The position numbers were made by a program, and so were the translations under genes. From Avelusimicrobium sp963660385 (lineage in GTDB: Bacteria > Elusimicrobiota > Elusimicrobia > Elusimicrobiales > Elusimicrobiaceae): a DNA stretch of 37,015 nt. The stretch spans positions 1 to 37,015 of the forward strand of contig CAVKWQ010000009.1 of NCBI GenBank assembly GCA_963660385.1, in the 5' to 3' direction. Position 1 is the stretch's first letter. Every line of letters begins with the position of its first letter. Below the pieces are notes generated by a model. It ran no database searches and was not told the origin of the DNA. It saw only the letters and a list, made by a program, of their open reading frames with translations. This document shows, piece by piece, positions 31,598 to 37,015 of the stretch.

Positions 31598-32437
31598 TTA
31601 CTTAACCTTGTTTTTTCTTCTGTCGCTGACAATCATCCAGCCGAACGCTTTTTTGGTGGAGCGAGTTTTCAGACCGCGAGTCTGCTGGTTCCACGGAGAG
31701 CGCGGAATATTTCCGCCTTTACCGTGCCCACGGCCGCCGCCCATCGGGTGGTCAACCGCGTTCATAGCGCTACCGCGTACGGTAGGTCTTTCGCCGCGAT
31801 GTCTGTTTCTGCCGGCGTTGCCGATTACGACGTTGCCGTGGTCAATGTTGCCCACTTGGCCGATCGTCGCGCAGCAAGCGCTGGGAACCAAGCGAATTTC
31901 ACCGGACGGCATTTTGATATGGGCGTAGTCCGCTTCTTTGGCCATAAGTTGGGCCTGGCTGCCCGCGCTGCGAGCCAACTGGGCGCCTTTGCCAACTTTC
32001 AATTCAATCGCGTGGATAAAAGTACCTTCGGGAATATTTTTAAGAGCAAGGCAGTTACCCACTTTAATATCAGCGGCCGGGCCGGACATCAACACATCGC
32101 CCACCTGTACGCCGAGCGGATGGAGAATATATCTCTTTTCGCCGTCAGCGTAATTTAAAAGACAAATACGGGCGCTTCTGTTCGGATCGTATTCAATGGA
32201 TACGACTTTGGCCGGAATGCCGTATTTTTCTCTTCTAAAATCAATTTGTCTGTAAGCACGTCTGTGGCCACCACCAATGTGGCGAACCATAATCATACCG
32301 GTGTTGTTTCTGCCGCCGGTTTTGCGCAGACCTTTGGTTAAACTCTTCTCCGGAGTGGTCTTGGTGATATCGGAATAATCCGAAACCGTAATCGTTCTGC
32401 GGGAAGGGGTGTAAGGTCTAAATGACTTAATAGGCAT
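31598..32437 (-). CDS. rplB: 50S ribosomal protein L2
   Basis: A protein of 279 residues needed for subunit joining and peptidyl transfer. It has KSFRPYTPSRRTITVSDYSD near the start and the conserved loop AMNAVDHPMGGGRGHGKGG with the key His. The end is TRSTKKAFGWMIVSDRRK. Confidence 0.98.
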   Translation of the reverse strand: MPIKSFRPYTPSRRTITVSDYSDITKTTPEKSLTKGLRKTGGRNNTGMIMVRHIGGGHRRAYRQIDFRREKYGIPAKVVSIEYDPNRSARICLLNYADGEKRYILHPLGVQVGDVLMSGPAADIKVGNCLALKNIPEGTFIHAIELKVGKGAQLARSAGSQAQLMAKEADYAHIKMPSGEIRLVPSACCATIGQVGNIDHGNVVIGNAGRNRHRGERPTVRGSAMNAVDHPMGGGRGHGKGGNIPRSPWNQQTRGLKTRSTKKAFGWMIVSDRRKNKVK

Positions 32438-32458
32438 AGTTAGTAGTTTCTCCTTTCG

Positions 32459-32755
32459 CTACTTTGAAGCGGCTTCCACCACTTCAATTTTATCGCCTTC
32501 TTTCAAGGTAACAAAGGCCTTTTTGTAATCAGGTCTTTTACCTTCAAAGCGACCCATACGGTGGGTTTTGCCCGTTACGTTAATGGTGTTGATTTTGGTA
32601 ACGGTTACATTAAAGATTTTTTCCACCGCGGTTTTGATTTCGCCCTTGGACGCGGTTTTGGCCACTACGAAGCCGTAGCGGTTATGCGTGTCTCTTTCAA
32701 TAAGACTTTTTTCAGTCAAAAGGGGCTTTTTTAACGTTTCATACGTGCGGGACAT
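32459..32755 (-). CDS. rplW: 50S ribosomal protein L23
   Basis: A protein of 98 residues at the exit port, where SRP and trigger factor dock. It has KKPLLTEKSLIERDTHNRYG and VTKINTINVTGKTHRMGRFE. The ATG at 32755 overlaps the rplD stop (TAATG) and has AAGGAGA upstream, so it is preferred to a longer frame. Confidence 0.97.
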   Translation of the reverse strand: MSRTYETLKKPLLTEKSLIERDTHNRYGFVVAKTASKGEIKTAVEKIFNVTVTKINTINVTGKTHRMGRFEGKRPDYKKAFVTLKEGDKIEVVEAASK

Positions 32756-33387
32756 TATTTCGTCTCCTTGGCGAAGGTATCGCACAGTTTTTCAACAGCG
32801 TCTTTGGTCAAAATGACTTTGGAACTGTTGAGCACCACGTAGGCGTTGATGTCCTGCGTCGGGATATGGGTTAAACCTTCCATATTGCGGCAGGCCAAAG
32901 CGGCATTTTCGTCGGCAAAGTTATCAAGCACCAACGGTTTGCGGCCGGCGGCTAACGTTTCCATTACAGCGGCAAAGGCTTTGGTTTTGGGTTCTTTGAA
33001 GGTCAAAGAGTCCAAGACCACCAAGTTGCCTTCGGCGAGTTTGGTGGAAAGAGCCATAGCCAAAGCGGTTCTGCGTTTGGCGGCCGGCAAATCCTGACGA
33101 TAGGAGTGCGGGGTCGGACCAAAAGCGATACCGCCGTGGCGGAACTGCACGGCGCGCAAACTGCCCTGACGGGCGCGGCCGGTACCTTTCTGTTTCCACG
33201 GTTTCTTGCCGGTGCCGGACACTTCGCTGCGGGTTTTCACATCAGCGGTGCCGCGTCTTTGGTTGGCCAAAAAGGCGGTGATGACTTCGTGCAGGAACGT
33301 AGGGTTGGCTTTGACGGCAAATAAACTGTCCGGCAGAGCGCAGGTCCCTTTTTCTTTTCCTTTAATATCTAAAACTTTAGTTTCCAT
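32755..33387 (-). CDS. rplD: 50S ribosomal protein L4
   Basis: A protein of 210 residues with a loop in the exit tunnel, and in E. coli the repressor of the S10 operon. It has GTGKKPWKQKGTGRARQGSL and GIAFGPTPHSYRQDLP. The S10 leader here folds into a terminator-like structure that could be a target of regulation. Confidence 0.97.
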   Translation of the reverse strand: METKVLDIKGKEKGTCALPDSLFAVKANPTFLHEVITAFLANQRRGTADVKTRSEVSGTGKKPWKQKGTGRARQGSLRAVQFRHGGIAFGPTPHSYRQDLPAAKRRTALAMALSTKLAEGNLVVLDSLTFKEPKTKAFAAVMETLAAGRKPLVLDNFADENAALACRNMEGLTHIPTQDINAYVVLNSSKVILTKDAVEKLCDTFAKETK

Positions 33388-33399
33388 GGGTCAAAGTCC

Positions 33400-34191
33400 T
33401 TACTTCTTGTTGGCGGCTTTGGAGGCAGACACTTTATGCTGCACAGGCGCCACATAGTGTTTTTTGTATTTGGAAGTTTCCAAGACGGAGACGATAGAAC
33501 CTCTCGCACCCGGCACAGAGCCTTTAAGGAACAAGAGACCGTTTTCGTTATCCACTTTCACAACTTCAATCTTGGCGACGGTATGGGTGGTGGTACCATA
33601 GTGGCCAGCCATACGCTGACCGGAAAGTACTTTACCCAAAGAGCGGCGGGAGCCCAAGGAACCCGGAGCGCGGCATCTGTCAGACGCACCGTGGGAATCA
33701 GCCTGACCAGCGAAGCCGTGGCGTTTCATCGCACCGGCAAAACCGTGGCCTTTAATTTTCCCCTGGACGTCCACATAGTCGCCGGGTTTAAAAATCTTTT
33801 CAAGTGAAATGACTTGACCAATTTCAAAACCATTTACGTCGGCCACACGGCATTCCTTCATATGTTTGACCGGCGCCACATTGGCTTTTTTGAAATAACC
33901 GAGTTCAGGTTTGTTAAGTTTGTTTTCTTTCACTTCGCCAAAACCCACGCAAACGGCGTTGTAGCCGTCTTTATCCTGGGTTCTGACACGTACAACTTTG
34001 CACGGACCCGCTTTTACAACGGACACACCGTGAAGGTTGCCTTTTTCATCAAAGAGTTGGGTCATACCCACTTTCTCGCCGATTACGAAACGAAACGTAG
34101 CCGGGGCTTCTTTGACAGTTTCTGCTTTGGCCGCTTCAGCAACGGGGGTTGCCTCTTGGGCACCAGCAGCGTTTTTGATTTCTTCAGTCAT
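33400..34191 (-). CDS. rplC: 50S ribosomal protein L3 with N-terminal extension
   Basis: A protein of 263 residues close to the peptidyl transferase centre. The core begins at FRFVIGEKVGMTQLFDEKG near residue 33. The first 32 residues are an acidic Ala/Glu/Lys-rich extension not found in usual L3. The family loop GHGFAGAMKRHGFAGQADSH and GSLGSRRSLGKV follow. The start has AGGAAACC upstream, and no better internal start is visible. Confidence 0.97.
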   Translation of the reverse strand: MTEEIKNAAGAQEATPVAEAAKAETVKEAPATFRFVIGEKVGMTQLFDEKGNLHGVSVVKAGPCKVVRVRTQDKDGYNAVCVGFGEVKENKLNKPELGYFKKANVAPVKHMKECRVADVNGFEIGQVISLEKIFKPGDYVDVQGKIKGHGFAGAMKRHGFAGQADSHGASDRCRAPGSLGSRRSLGKVLSGQRMAGHYGTTTHTVAKIEVVKVDNENGLLFLKGSVPGARGSIVSVLETSKYKKHYVAPVQHKVSASKAANKK

Positions 34192-34209
34192 ATTCTATCA
34201 GGTTTCCTG

Positions 34210-34554
34210 TTAGTTGCTTTTGATTGCCACGTCCACGCCGGCCGGCAAGTCTAATTTCATTAACTCGTCAACGGTCTTGGAGGTGGGACTTTTCAGATCA
34301 ATGAGTCTTTTGTGAATACGCATTTCAAACTGTTCTCTGCTCTTTTTATCGGTATGGGGAGAGCGAAGCACGGTGTACTTCTTAATCCGAACCGGGAGAA
34401 GAACAGGACCCGCCACGATGGCGCCCGTTTTTTGTGCGGTTTCCACAATGCGAGAAACCGAGGCGTCCAACATACGGTGATCGTAAGAACGCAATTTAAT
34501 GCGGATTCTTTCTTGGCTCAATACTTTCGCCTTTTTTTCTGTTTTTTCTACCAT
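34210..34554 (-). CDS. rpsJ: 30S ribosomal protein S10
   Basis: A protein of 114 residues, about 12 longer than usual at the Lys-rich N-terminus. It also acts in antitermination with NusB in other bacteria. It has RIRIKLRSYDHRMLDASV and VLRSPHTDKKSREQFEMR. It is the first gene of the superoperon, with AAGGAAAA before the ATG. It is not adjacent to tuf, unlike many genomes. Confidence 0.97.
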   Translation of the reverse strand: MVEKTEKKAKVLSQERIRIKLRSYDHRMLDASVSRIVETAQKTGAIVAGPVLLPVRIKKYTVLRSPHTDKKSREQFEMRIHKRLIDLKSPTSKTVDELMKLDLPAGVDVAIKSN

Positions 34555-34581
34555 TTTTGGTTTTCCTTAAATGTTTTTTAC

Positions 34582-34681
34582 AAAAAAATTATTCGGCAGA
34601 AACTCCTCCCCCGGGTCGCTTTCTCCGACGAGCCGGTGTGGAATTTCCTGCCTTTCGTCCAATTCAGTACATTTTATTATA
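34582..34681 (-). promoter_or_regulatory. S10 operon promoter and leader with terminator-like hairpin
   Basis: On the minus strand TGG-TATAAT (the -10 at 34676-34681) gives a leader of about 115 nt. GGCAGGAAA (34644-34652) pairs with TTTCTGCC (34595-34602) with one bulged G, and the inner arms CCGG and GTCG pair with CGAC and CCGG. GAATAATTTTTTT follows, so it resembles an attenuator. Regulation by L4 is only an analogy with E. coli. Confidence 0.55.
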
Positions 34682-34773
34682 CCAAATTAGTGGGCTTTTG
34701 CGCTATACAAATACTCACGTTTTTCACCATTTCGTTTCTTTGCATAACGCCTAAAATTCGCTTATATATATTG

Positions 34774-34855
34774 TATAATATCCGTCTTGTATTGTAAAGG
34801 GTTTCTTCGTCGGACCCCACAATACAGCGCCCGGCCCCGTTTTGGGACCGGGCCC
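34774..34855 (+). other. Structured non-coding stretch, possible small RNA
   Basis: TATAAT (34774-34779) is followed at about the start-site distance by TGTATTGT (34788-34795), which pairs with ACAATACA (34819-34826) around an inner GGGT/ACCC. A second hairpin, GCCCGG (34829-34834) with CCGGGC (34848-34853), follows but has no T run on either strand. It could be a plus-strand small RNA or only the end region of the lipoprotein transcript. Confidence 0.35.
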
Positions 34856-34870
34856 AAAAACCTTTCCGCC

Positions 34871-35218
34871 TTAAAAAGCCACCGCTTTGGGCGCAATCAG
34901 TTTGCCCGTGCAAACCTTATTTACGCAAGAGGTGGTAATGCGGGTGTAGCAGGCTTCGCGCGTGCAACCGGCATTGGCACAGGTGTTTTCAAACACCTTT
35001 TGAACCTTGGCGGCCGCCGTTTTATTTACGGCTTCAAAACCCGCGCAGGGGCAGCAACCCTTTTGGACGGCTACGCAATCCGCATCCGTTTGGCAGGTTC
35101 TGTCTGCCGCGGCTACGGCTTTGGTTAGTTTAGCCGGAGTGGCGTTAATCCCCGCCCCGGTAGAGGTGCAAGCGCCCAAAGCGGCGGCGCAGGCTAATAC
35201 GATTAGAATCTTCTTCAT
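34871..35218 (-). CDS. Cys-rich lipoprotein A
   Basis: A lipoprotein of 115 residues with lipobox LGAC, lipidated at C17. The mature part has ten Cys (42, 48, 55, 56, 58, 80, 85, 90, 98, 103), with the pattern CxxDxDCVAVQKGCCPCAG and AVNK after it. The upstream neighbour has the same ten Cys, each shifted by exactly four residues, so the two are tandem duplicates. The ending TSCVNKVC fits a disulfide-locked fold. I do not know the function. It follows lipoprotein B by 10 bases, with AAGGAGA as ribosome-binding site. Confidence 0.85.
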   Translation of the reverse strand: MKKILIVLACAAALGACTSTGAGINATPAKLTKAVAAADRTCQTDADCVAVQKGCCPCAGFEAVNKTAAAKVQKVFENTCANAGCTREACYTRITTSCVNKVCTGKLIAPKAVAF

Positions 35219-35228
35219 TTATTTCTCC

Positions 35229-35591
35229 TTATTTGGCAAAATAGTCCTTCATCGGCTTGGGCGTACCCACGCAAGTCCCGTTTTGGCAGGACGTATTGAT
35301 TTCCACATAACACATTTGCAAGGTGCAAACGGCTTGGGCGCACTCTTTATTTAAGCGTTGTTTGAGCAATTTAGCGGCATCTTTATTGACGGCTTCATTA
35401 CCCGCGCACGGGCAGCAGCCTTTGCCGACCGAGGTGCAATCCTCGTCCACGCGGCAAGACTTATCCGCCGATTGCAACGCTTCGGCATACGTTTTGGCCT
35501 TTACGTTAATAGGCGAAGCCGCCTGTTCCGTGGCCGCACAACCCGCCACAAAAAGTACCACACCCAATAACCCCAACAATTTGATATTCAT
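35229..35591 (-). CDS. Cys-rich lipoprotein B
   Basis: A lipoprotein of 120 residues with lipobox VAGC, lipidated at C18. The mature Cys are 46, 52, 59, 60, 62, 84, 89, 94, 102 and 107, matching lipoprotein A one for one. The motif is CRVDEDCTSVGKGCCPCAG followed by NEAVNKDAAK. It is the first gene of a two-gene operon with AAGGAGT and an extended -10 promoter. Odd numbers are not an issue: ten Cys could make five disulfides in the periplasm or at the cell surface. Confidence 0.85.
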   Translation of the reverse strand: MNIKLLGLLGVVLFVAGCAATEQAASPINVKAKTYAEALQSADKSCRVDEDCTSVGKGCCPCAGNEAVNKDAAKLLKQRLNKECAQAVCTLQMCYVEINTSCQNGTCVGTPKPMKDYFAK

Positions 35592-35622
35592 TGGTTTGAC
35601 TCCTTATATAGTGATTATTTAT

Positions 35623-35631
35623 ATTATACCA
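35623..35631 (-). promoter_or_regulatory. Promoter of the lipoprotein A/B operon
   Basis: On the minus strand TTTGG-TATAAT (the -10 at 35623-35628) lies about 32 bases before the start codon. The DNA just upstream, AAAAGCCC, is shared with the S10 promoter, which also has TTTGGTATAATA. Confidence 0.6.
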
Positions 35632-35648
35632 AACTGGGGCTTTTAAAT

Positions 35649-35658
35649 TTGTTATACT
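35649..35658 (+). promoter_or_regulatory. Promoter of the third pilin leader
   Basis: TTG-T-TATACT (the -10 at 35653-35658) is an extended -10 site. Transcription would start about 25 bases before the first stem of the leader RNA. The divergent lipoprotein promoter is about 25 bases away. Confidence 0.5.
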
Positions 35659-35687
35659 TAAAGTGTTGTAAAAATAAAAATTTATCT

Positions 35688-35917
35688 GTTTTTGGAACCG
35701 TGTGCGGAACACGGCGGCATTACTAGCGTAATCCAGAGCAAGTCCAAAAACAGCCGATTAGAGGCGCAAGAGAAAGGGCCTTATAACCCCTTTTTCTTGT
35801 GCCAAATGTTTGCCGCCTTTTTGGCGGCAGACTACGGCTGTTTATACTTGCGGCACTTGCTCTGGCGCAAGATAGGCAGCCGTTTTTCTTTGGGTTCCAG
35901 AAACAACAGGAGCCCGT
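35688..35917 (+). promoter_or_regulatory. Structured leader RNA / transcription attenuator, copy B
   Basis: Pairings visible: outer stem GTTTTTGG (35688-35695) with CCAAAAAC (35744-35751), holding hairpins 35698-35714 and 35719-35732; junction stem AAACAGCCG (35748-35756) with CGGCTGTTT (35835-35843); GGCGCAAG (35763-35770) with CTTGTGCC (35796-35803); GCCGCC (35812-35817) with GGCGGC (35823-35828). The hairpin CTTGCG (35847-35852) with CGCAAG (35866-35871) has a 13-nt loop, of which 11 bases (35855-35865) pair perfectly with 35733-35743. A terminator forms from CGGCTG (35835-35840) and CAGCCG (35877-35882) followed by five T. Constant single-stranded parts shared with copy A include AATGTT and ACTA. 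Confidence 0.8.
35877..35887 (+). terminator. 3' arm and T run of the conditional terminator, copy B
   Basis: CAGCCG followed by TTTTT pairs with CGGCTG (35835-35840), which is also the 3' strand of the junction stem. The two pairings exclude each other. Confidence 0.7.
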
Positions 35918-36436
35918 ATGATAACACAAAAGCAATTCTCCCCCCGCTCGGGGTTTACTCTTATAGAACTGTTGGTAGTCGTGCTGATTATCGGCATTTT
36001 ATCGGCCGTAGCCTTGCCGCAATATGAGGCGGTGGTGGACAAAACCCGTGTAACAGGATATATATTCCCCAAACTAAAAGCCGCCTGCCAGGCCCAACAA
36101 GCATATATAATGGCAAATGGCGAGTGGACATCTGATTTTACGAATTTGGATATAGATATTTCTTCCGGGTGCGCTGTCAACGGGAGTAAAAACAATCTGC
36201 TTTCCTGCCAAAGCGGACGCCAAGATTTTAATTTTTATATGACAGACGGTAACTATAATATTGCTTCGCACTATAAGTTGGTTGCGTTTGACGTATTTCC
36301 ACAAGGAAGCGGCGTATTGGAGCCCTGCCAAATTTACTGCCGCCTCAACTCGTCAAACAAAGAGGCTTCCCGTAAATTTTGCGCCCGGTTTGGGAAGCCC
36401 GTTGCCACCGACAGTTTATATTATTTGGTACAGTAA
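35918..36436 (+). CDS. Type IV pilin-like protein
   Basis: A pilin or pseudopilin of 172 residues. It has a 12-residue leader ending at G12|F13, the conserved mature E5 (E17), the helix LIELLVVVLIIGILSAVA and PQYEAVVDKTR. The head has Cys pairs near 48, 85, 95, 145, 149 and 162, unlike the larger head of the second pilin. The ribosome-binding site AGGAG lies 5 bases before the ATG. Expression should depend on the structured leader. It lies among lipoprotein genes on the other strand and is a lone gene. Confidence 0.88.
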   Translation: MITQKQFSPRSGFTLIELLVVVLIIGILSAVALPQYEAVVDKTRVTGYIFPKLKAACQAQQAYIMANGEWTSDFTNLDIDISSGCAVNGSKNNLLSCQSGRQDFNFYMTDGNYNIASHYKLVAFDVFPQGSGVLEPCQIYCRLNSSNKEASRKFCARFGKPVATDSLYYLVQ

Positions 36437-36532
36437 ACAACGGTTGGAGAAAAAGGTGTTATCCCTCCGTACGGAAATCTTTAAGTGGGCAAGGCTGGAT
36501 ATAAACAACGATATTTAATTGGCTCTATTGTT

Positions 36533-36563
36533 AAAATCCCGGTCATCAGGCCGGGATTTTTTT
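36533..36563. terminator. Intrinsic terminator between pilin and lipoprotein C
   Basis: AAAATCCCGG pairs with CCGGGATTTT around an 8-nt loop, followed by further T on the plus strand and TTTT on the minus strand. It serves the pilin gene and possibly lipoprotein C from the other side. Confidence 0.85.
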
Positions 36564-36579
36564 ATCAAAAAGGAAATTA

Positions 36580-36897
36580 CTACTCTGCCACTTCACAGCG
36601 GTTTTGGCGGCAGACGGTCTTAATATGAGAGGTGTCCGGCTGCTTTTTACAACGGGTGTACCAATCGGCCTCGCGCACGCGGTTAAAATCCGCCAGTTCC
36701 ATACGGTTAATGGCCGCATAGCCCCACTTGGGATAGCGGCAGGATTTCATTACCGCCACACATTGGCTGTCGTCCTCACACGAAACGTGCACGCGCTCTA
36801 TATAGTGTGCAAAAATTTCGTTCATATGGCGTTTGTGGCTTGTACCGCAAGCCGTTAGCGCCAATACGGCAAATAAAACAAAAATACATTTCTTCAT
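36580..36897 (-). CDS. Cys-containing lipoprotein C, divergent relative of A and B
   Basis: A lipoprotein of 105 residues with lipobox LTAC, lipidated at C17. Cys at 40, 46 and 53 have the same spacing as the first three mature Cys of A and B, in SCEDDSQCVAVMKSC, and the last pair (96, 101) matches the C-x4-C ending. The CCxC cluster and two central Cys are missing, and AAIN replaces AVNK. The function is unknown. The ATG is 6 bases after TATAAT, so its mRNA is probably leaderless. Confidence 0.8.
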   Translation of the reverse strand: MKKCIFVLFAVLALTACGTSHKRHMNEIFAHYIERVHVSCEDDSQCVAVMKSCRYPKWGYAAINRMELADFNRVREADWYTRCKKQPDTSHIKTVCRQNRCEVAE

Positions 36898-36912
36898 ATC
36901 TGTATTATAACA
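36898..36912 (-). promoter_or_regulatory. Extended -10 promoter for a leaderless mRNA
   Basis: On the minus strand TGT-TATAAT (the -10 at 36904-36909) is followed by six bases and the ATG of lipoprotein C. There is no ribosome-binding site. The promoter directly abuts the tuf terminator, so any -35 element would lie in the terminator stem. Confidence 0.65.
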
Positions 36913-36943
36913 AAAAGGGGGCCGGTTGTTCGGTCCCCTTTTT
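36912..36943 (-). terminator. Intrinsic terminator of tuf
   Basis: AAAAAGGGGGCCG pairs with CGGTCCCCTTTTT with one G-T pair. It lies 18 bases after the tuf stop codon on the minus strand and has five T. Confidence 0.9.
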
Positions 36944-36961
36944 GTACATTAAGCAGTAAAA

Positions 36962-37015
36962 CTACTCAATAATTTTGGTTACAACGCCAGCGCCTACCGT
37001 ATGGCCACCTTCGCG
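36962..37015 (-). CDS. tuf: Elongation factor Tu, C-terminal end (partial)
   Basis: Only the last 17 codons are in the window. They read REGGHTVGAGVVTKIIE, the near-universal C-terminus of EF-Tu in domain 3. The rest lies beyond the right edge. In many genomes tuf is directly before rpsJ, but here about 2.4 kb of accessory genes lies between them. Confidence 0.95.
   Translation of the reverse strand, partial: REGGHTVGAGVVTKIIE

Noticed and set aside
34677..34913. Minus-strand open frame of 78 codons before the S10 leader.
   Set aside because: It runs through two hairpins and the S10 promoter region, and has no recognisable domain or good ribosome-binding site.

Overview
The window reads as chromosomal DNA of an Elusimicrobiota bacterium, probably a gut Elusimicrobium relative. 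The evidence is three type IV pilin-like genes with the near-identical N-terminal segment FTLIELLVVVLIIGIL, a complete S10-spc-alpha ribosomal cluster with zinc-binding (C+) forms of S4, S14, L24 and L36, and a Gram-negative-type rod-shape and amidase set. The genus is inferred from memory of the family style. There is no rRNA, tRNA, CRISPR array or insertion sequence that I can support.

Layout from left to right. 1-456 is non-coding and holds several copies of a small palindromic repeat, then the terminator of the glycine cleavage operon. 457-4774 (minus) is gcvT-gcvH-gcvPA-gcvPB. 4775-5144 is a divergent control region with a large structured leader RNA. 5145-6349 (plus) holds a pilin-like gene and a YgjP/WLM-type metallopeptidase. 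6433-8647 (minus) holds an exported, apparently inactive trypsin-fold protein, a two-half chromate (CHR) transporter and a small XRE regulator. 8738-9355 (plus) is a second pilin-like gene whose long leader peptide is partly encoded by the palindromic repeat. 9410-17900 (minus) is a cell-shape operon: mreC-mreD-mrdA-rodA-DUF2344-rng-amidase. 18002-34554 (minus) runs rpsJ to rplQ with secY, adk, map, infA and rpoA, and continues into mreB, which closes the run at a strong terminator. 34555-34870 holds the S10 leader and structured non-coding DNA. 34871-36897 is an accessory island between tuf and rpsJ: three related Cys-rich lipoproteins and a third pilin-like gene. The window ends in the 3' end of tuf.

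The most interesting find is in the leaders of the pilin genes at 5145 and 35918. Their sequences differ in most stems but fold into the same architecture: an outer stem holding two hairpins, a three-way junction, and a terminator whose apical loop pairs with an upstream strand (8-9 bp in one, 11 bp in the other). The junction-closing stem and the terminator share the strand CGGCTG, so they exclude each other, as in a riboswitch or other transcription attenuator. I do not recognise it as a known class. Other notable points are the palindromic repeats with compensatory stem changes, one composite copy of which has become in-frame coding sequence, two promoters placed to give leaderless mRNAs, an 87-nt hairpin between secY and adk, and the absence of rpmD.
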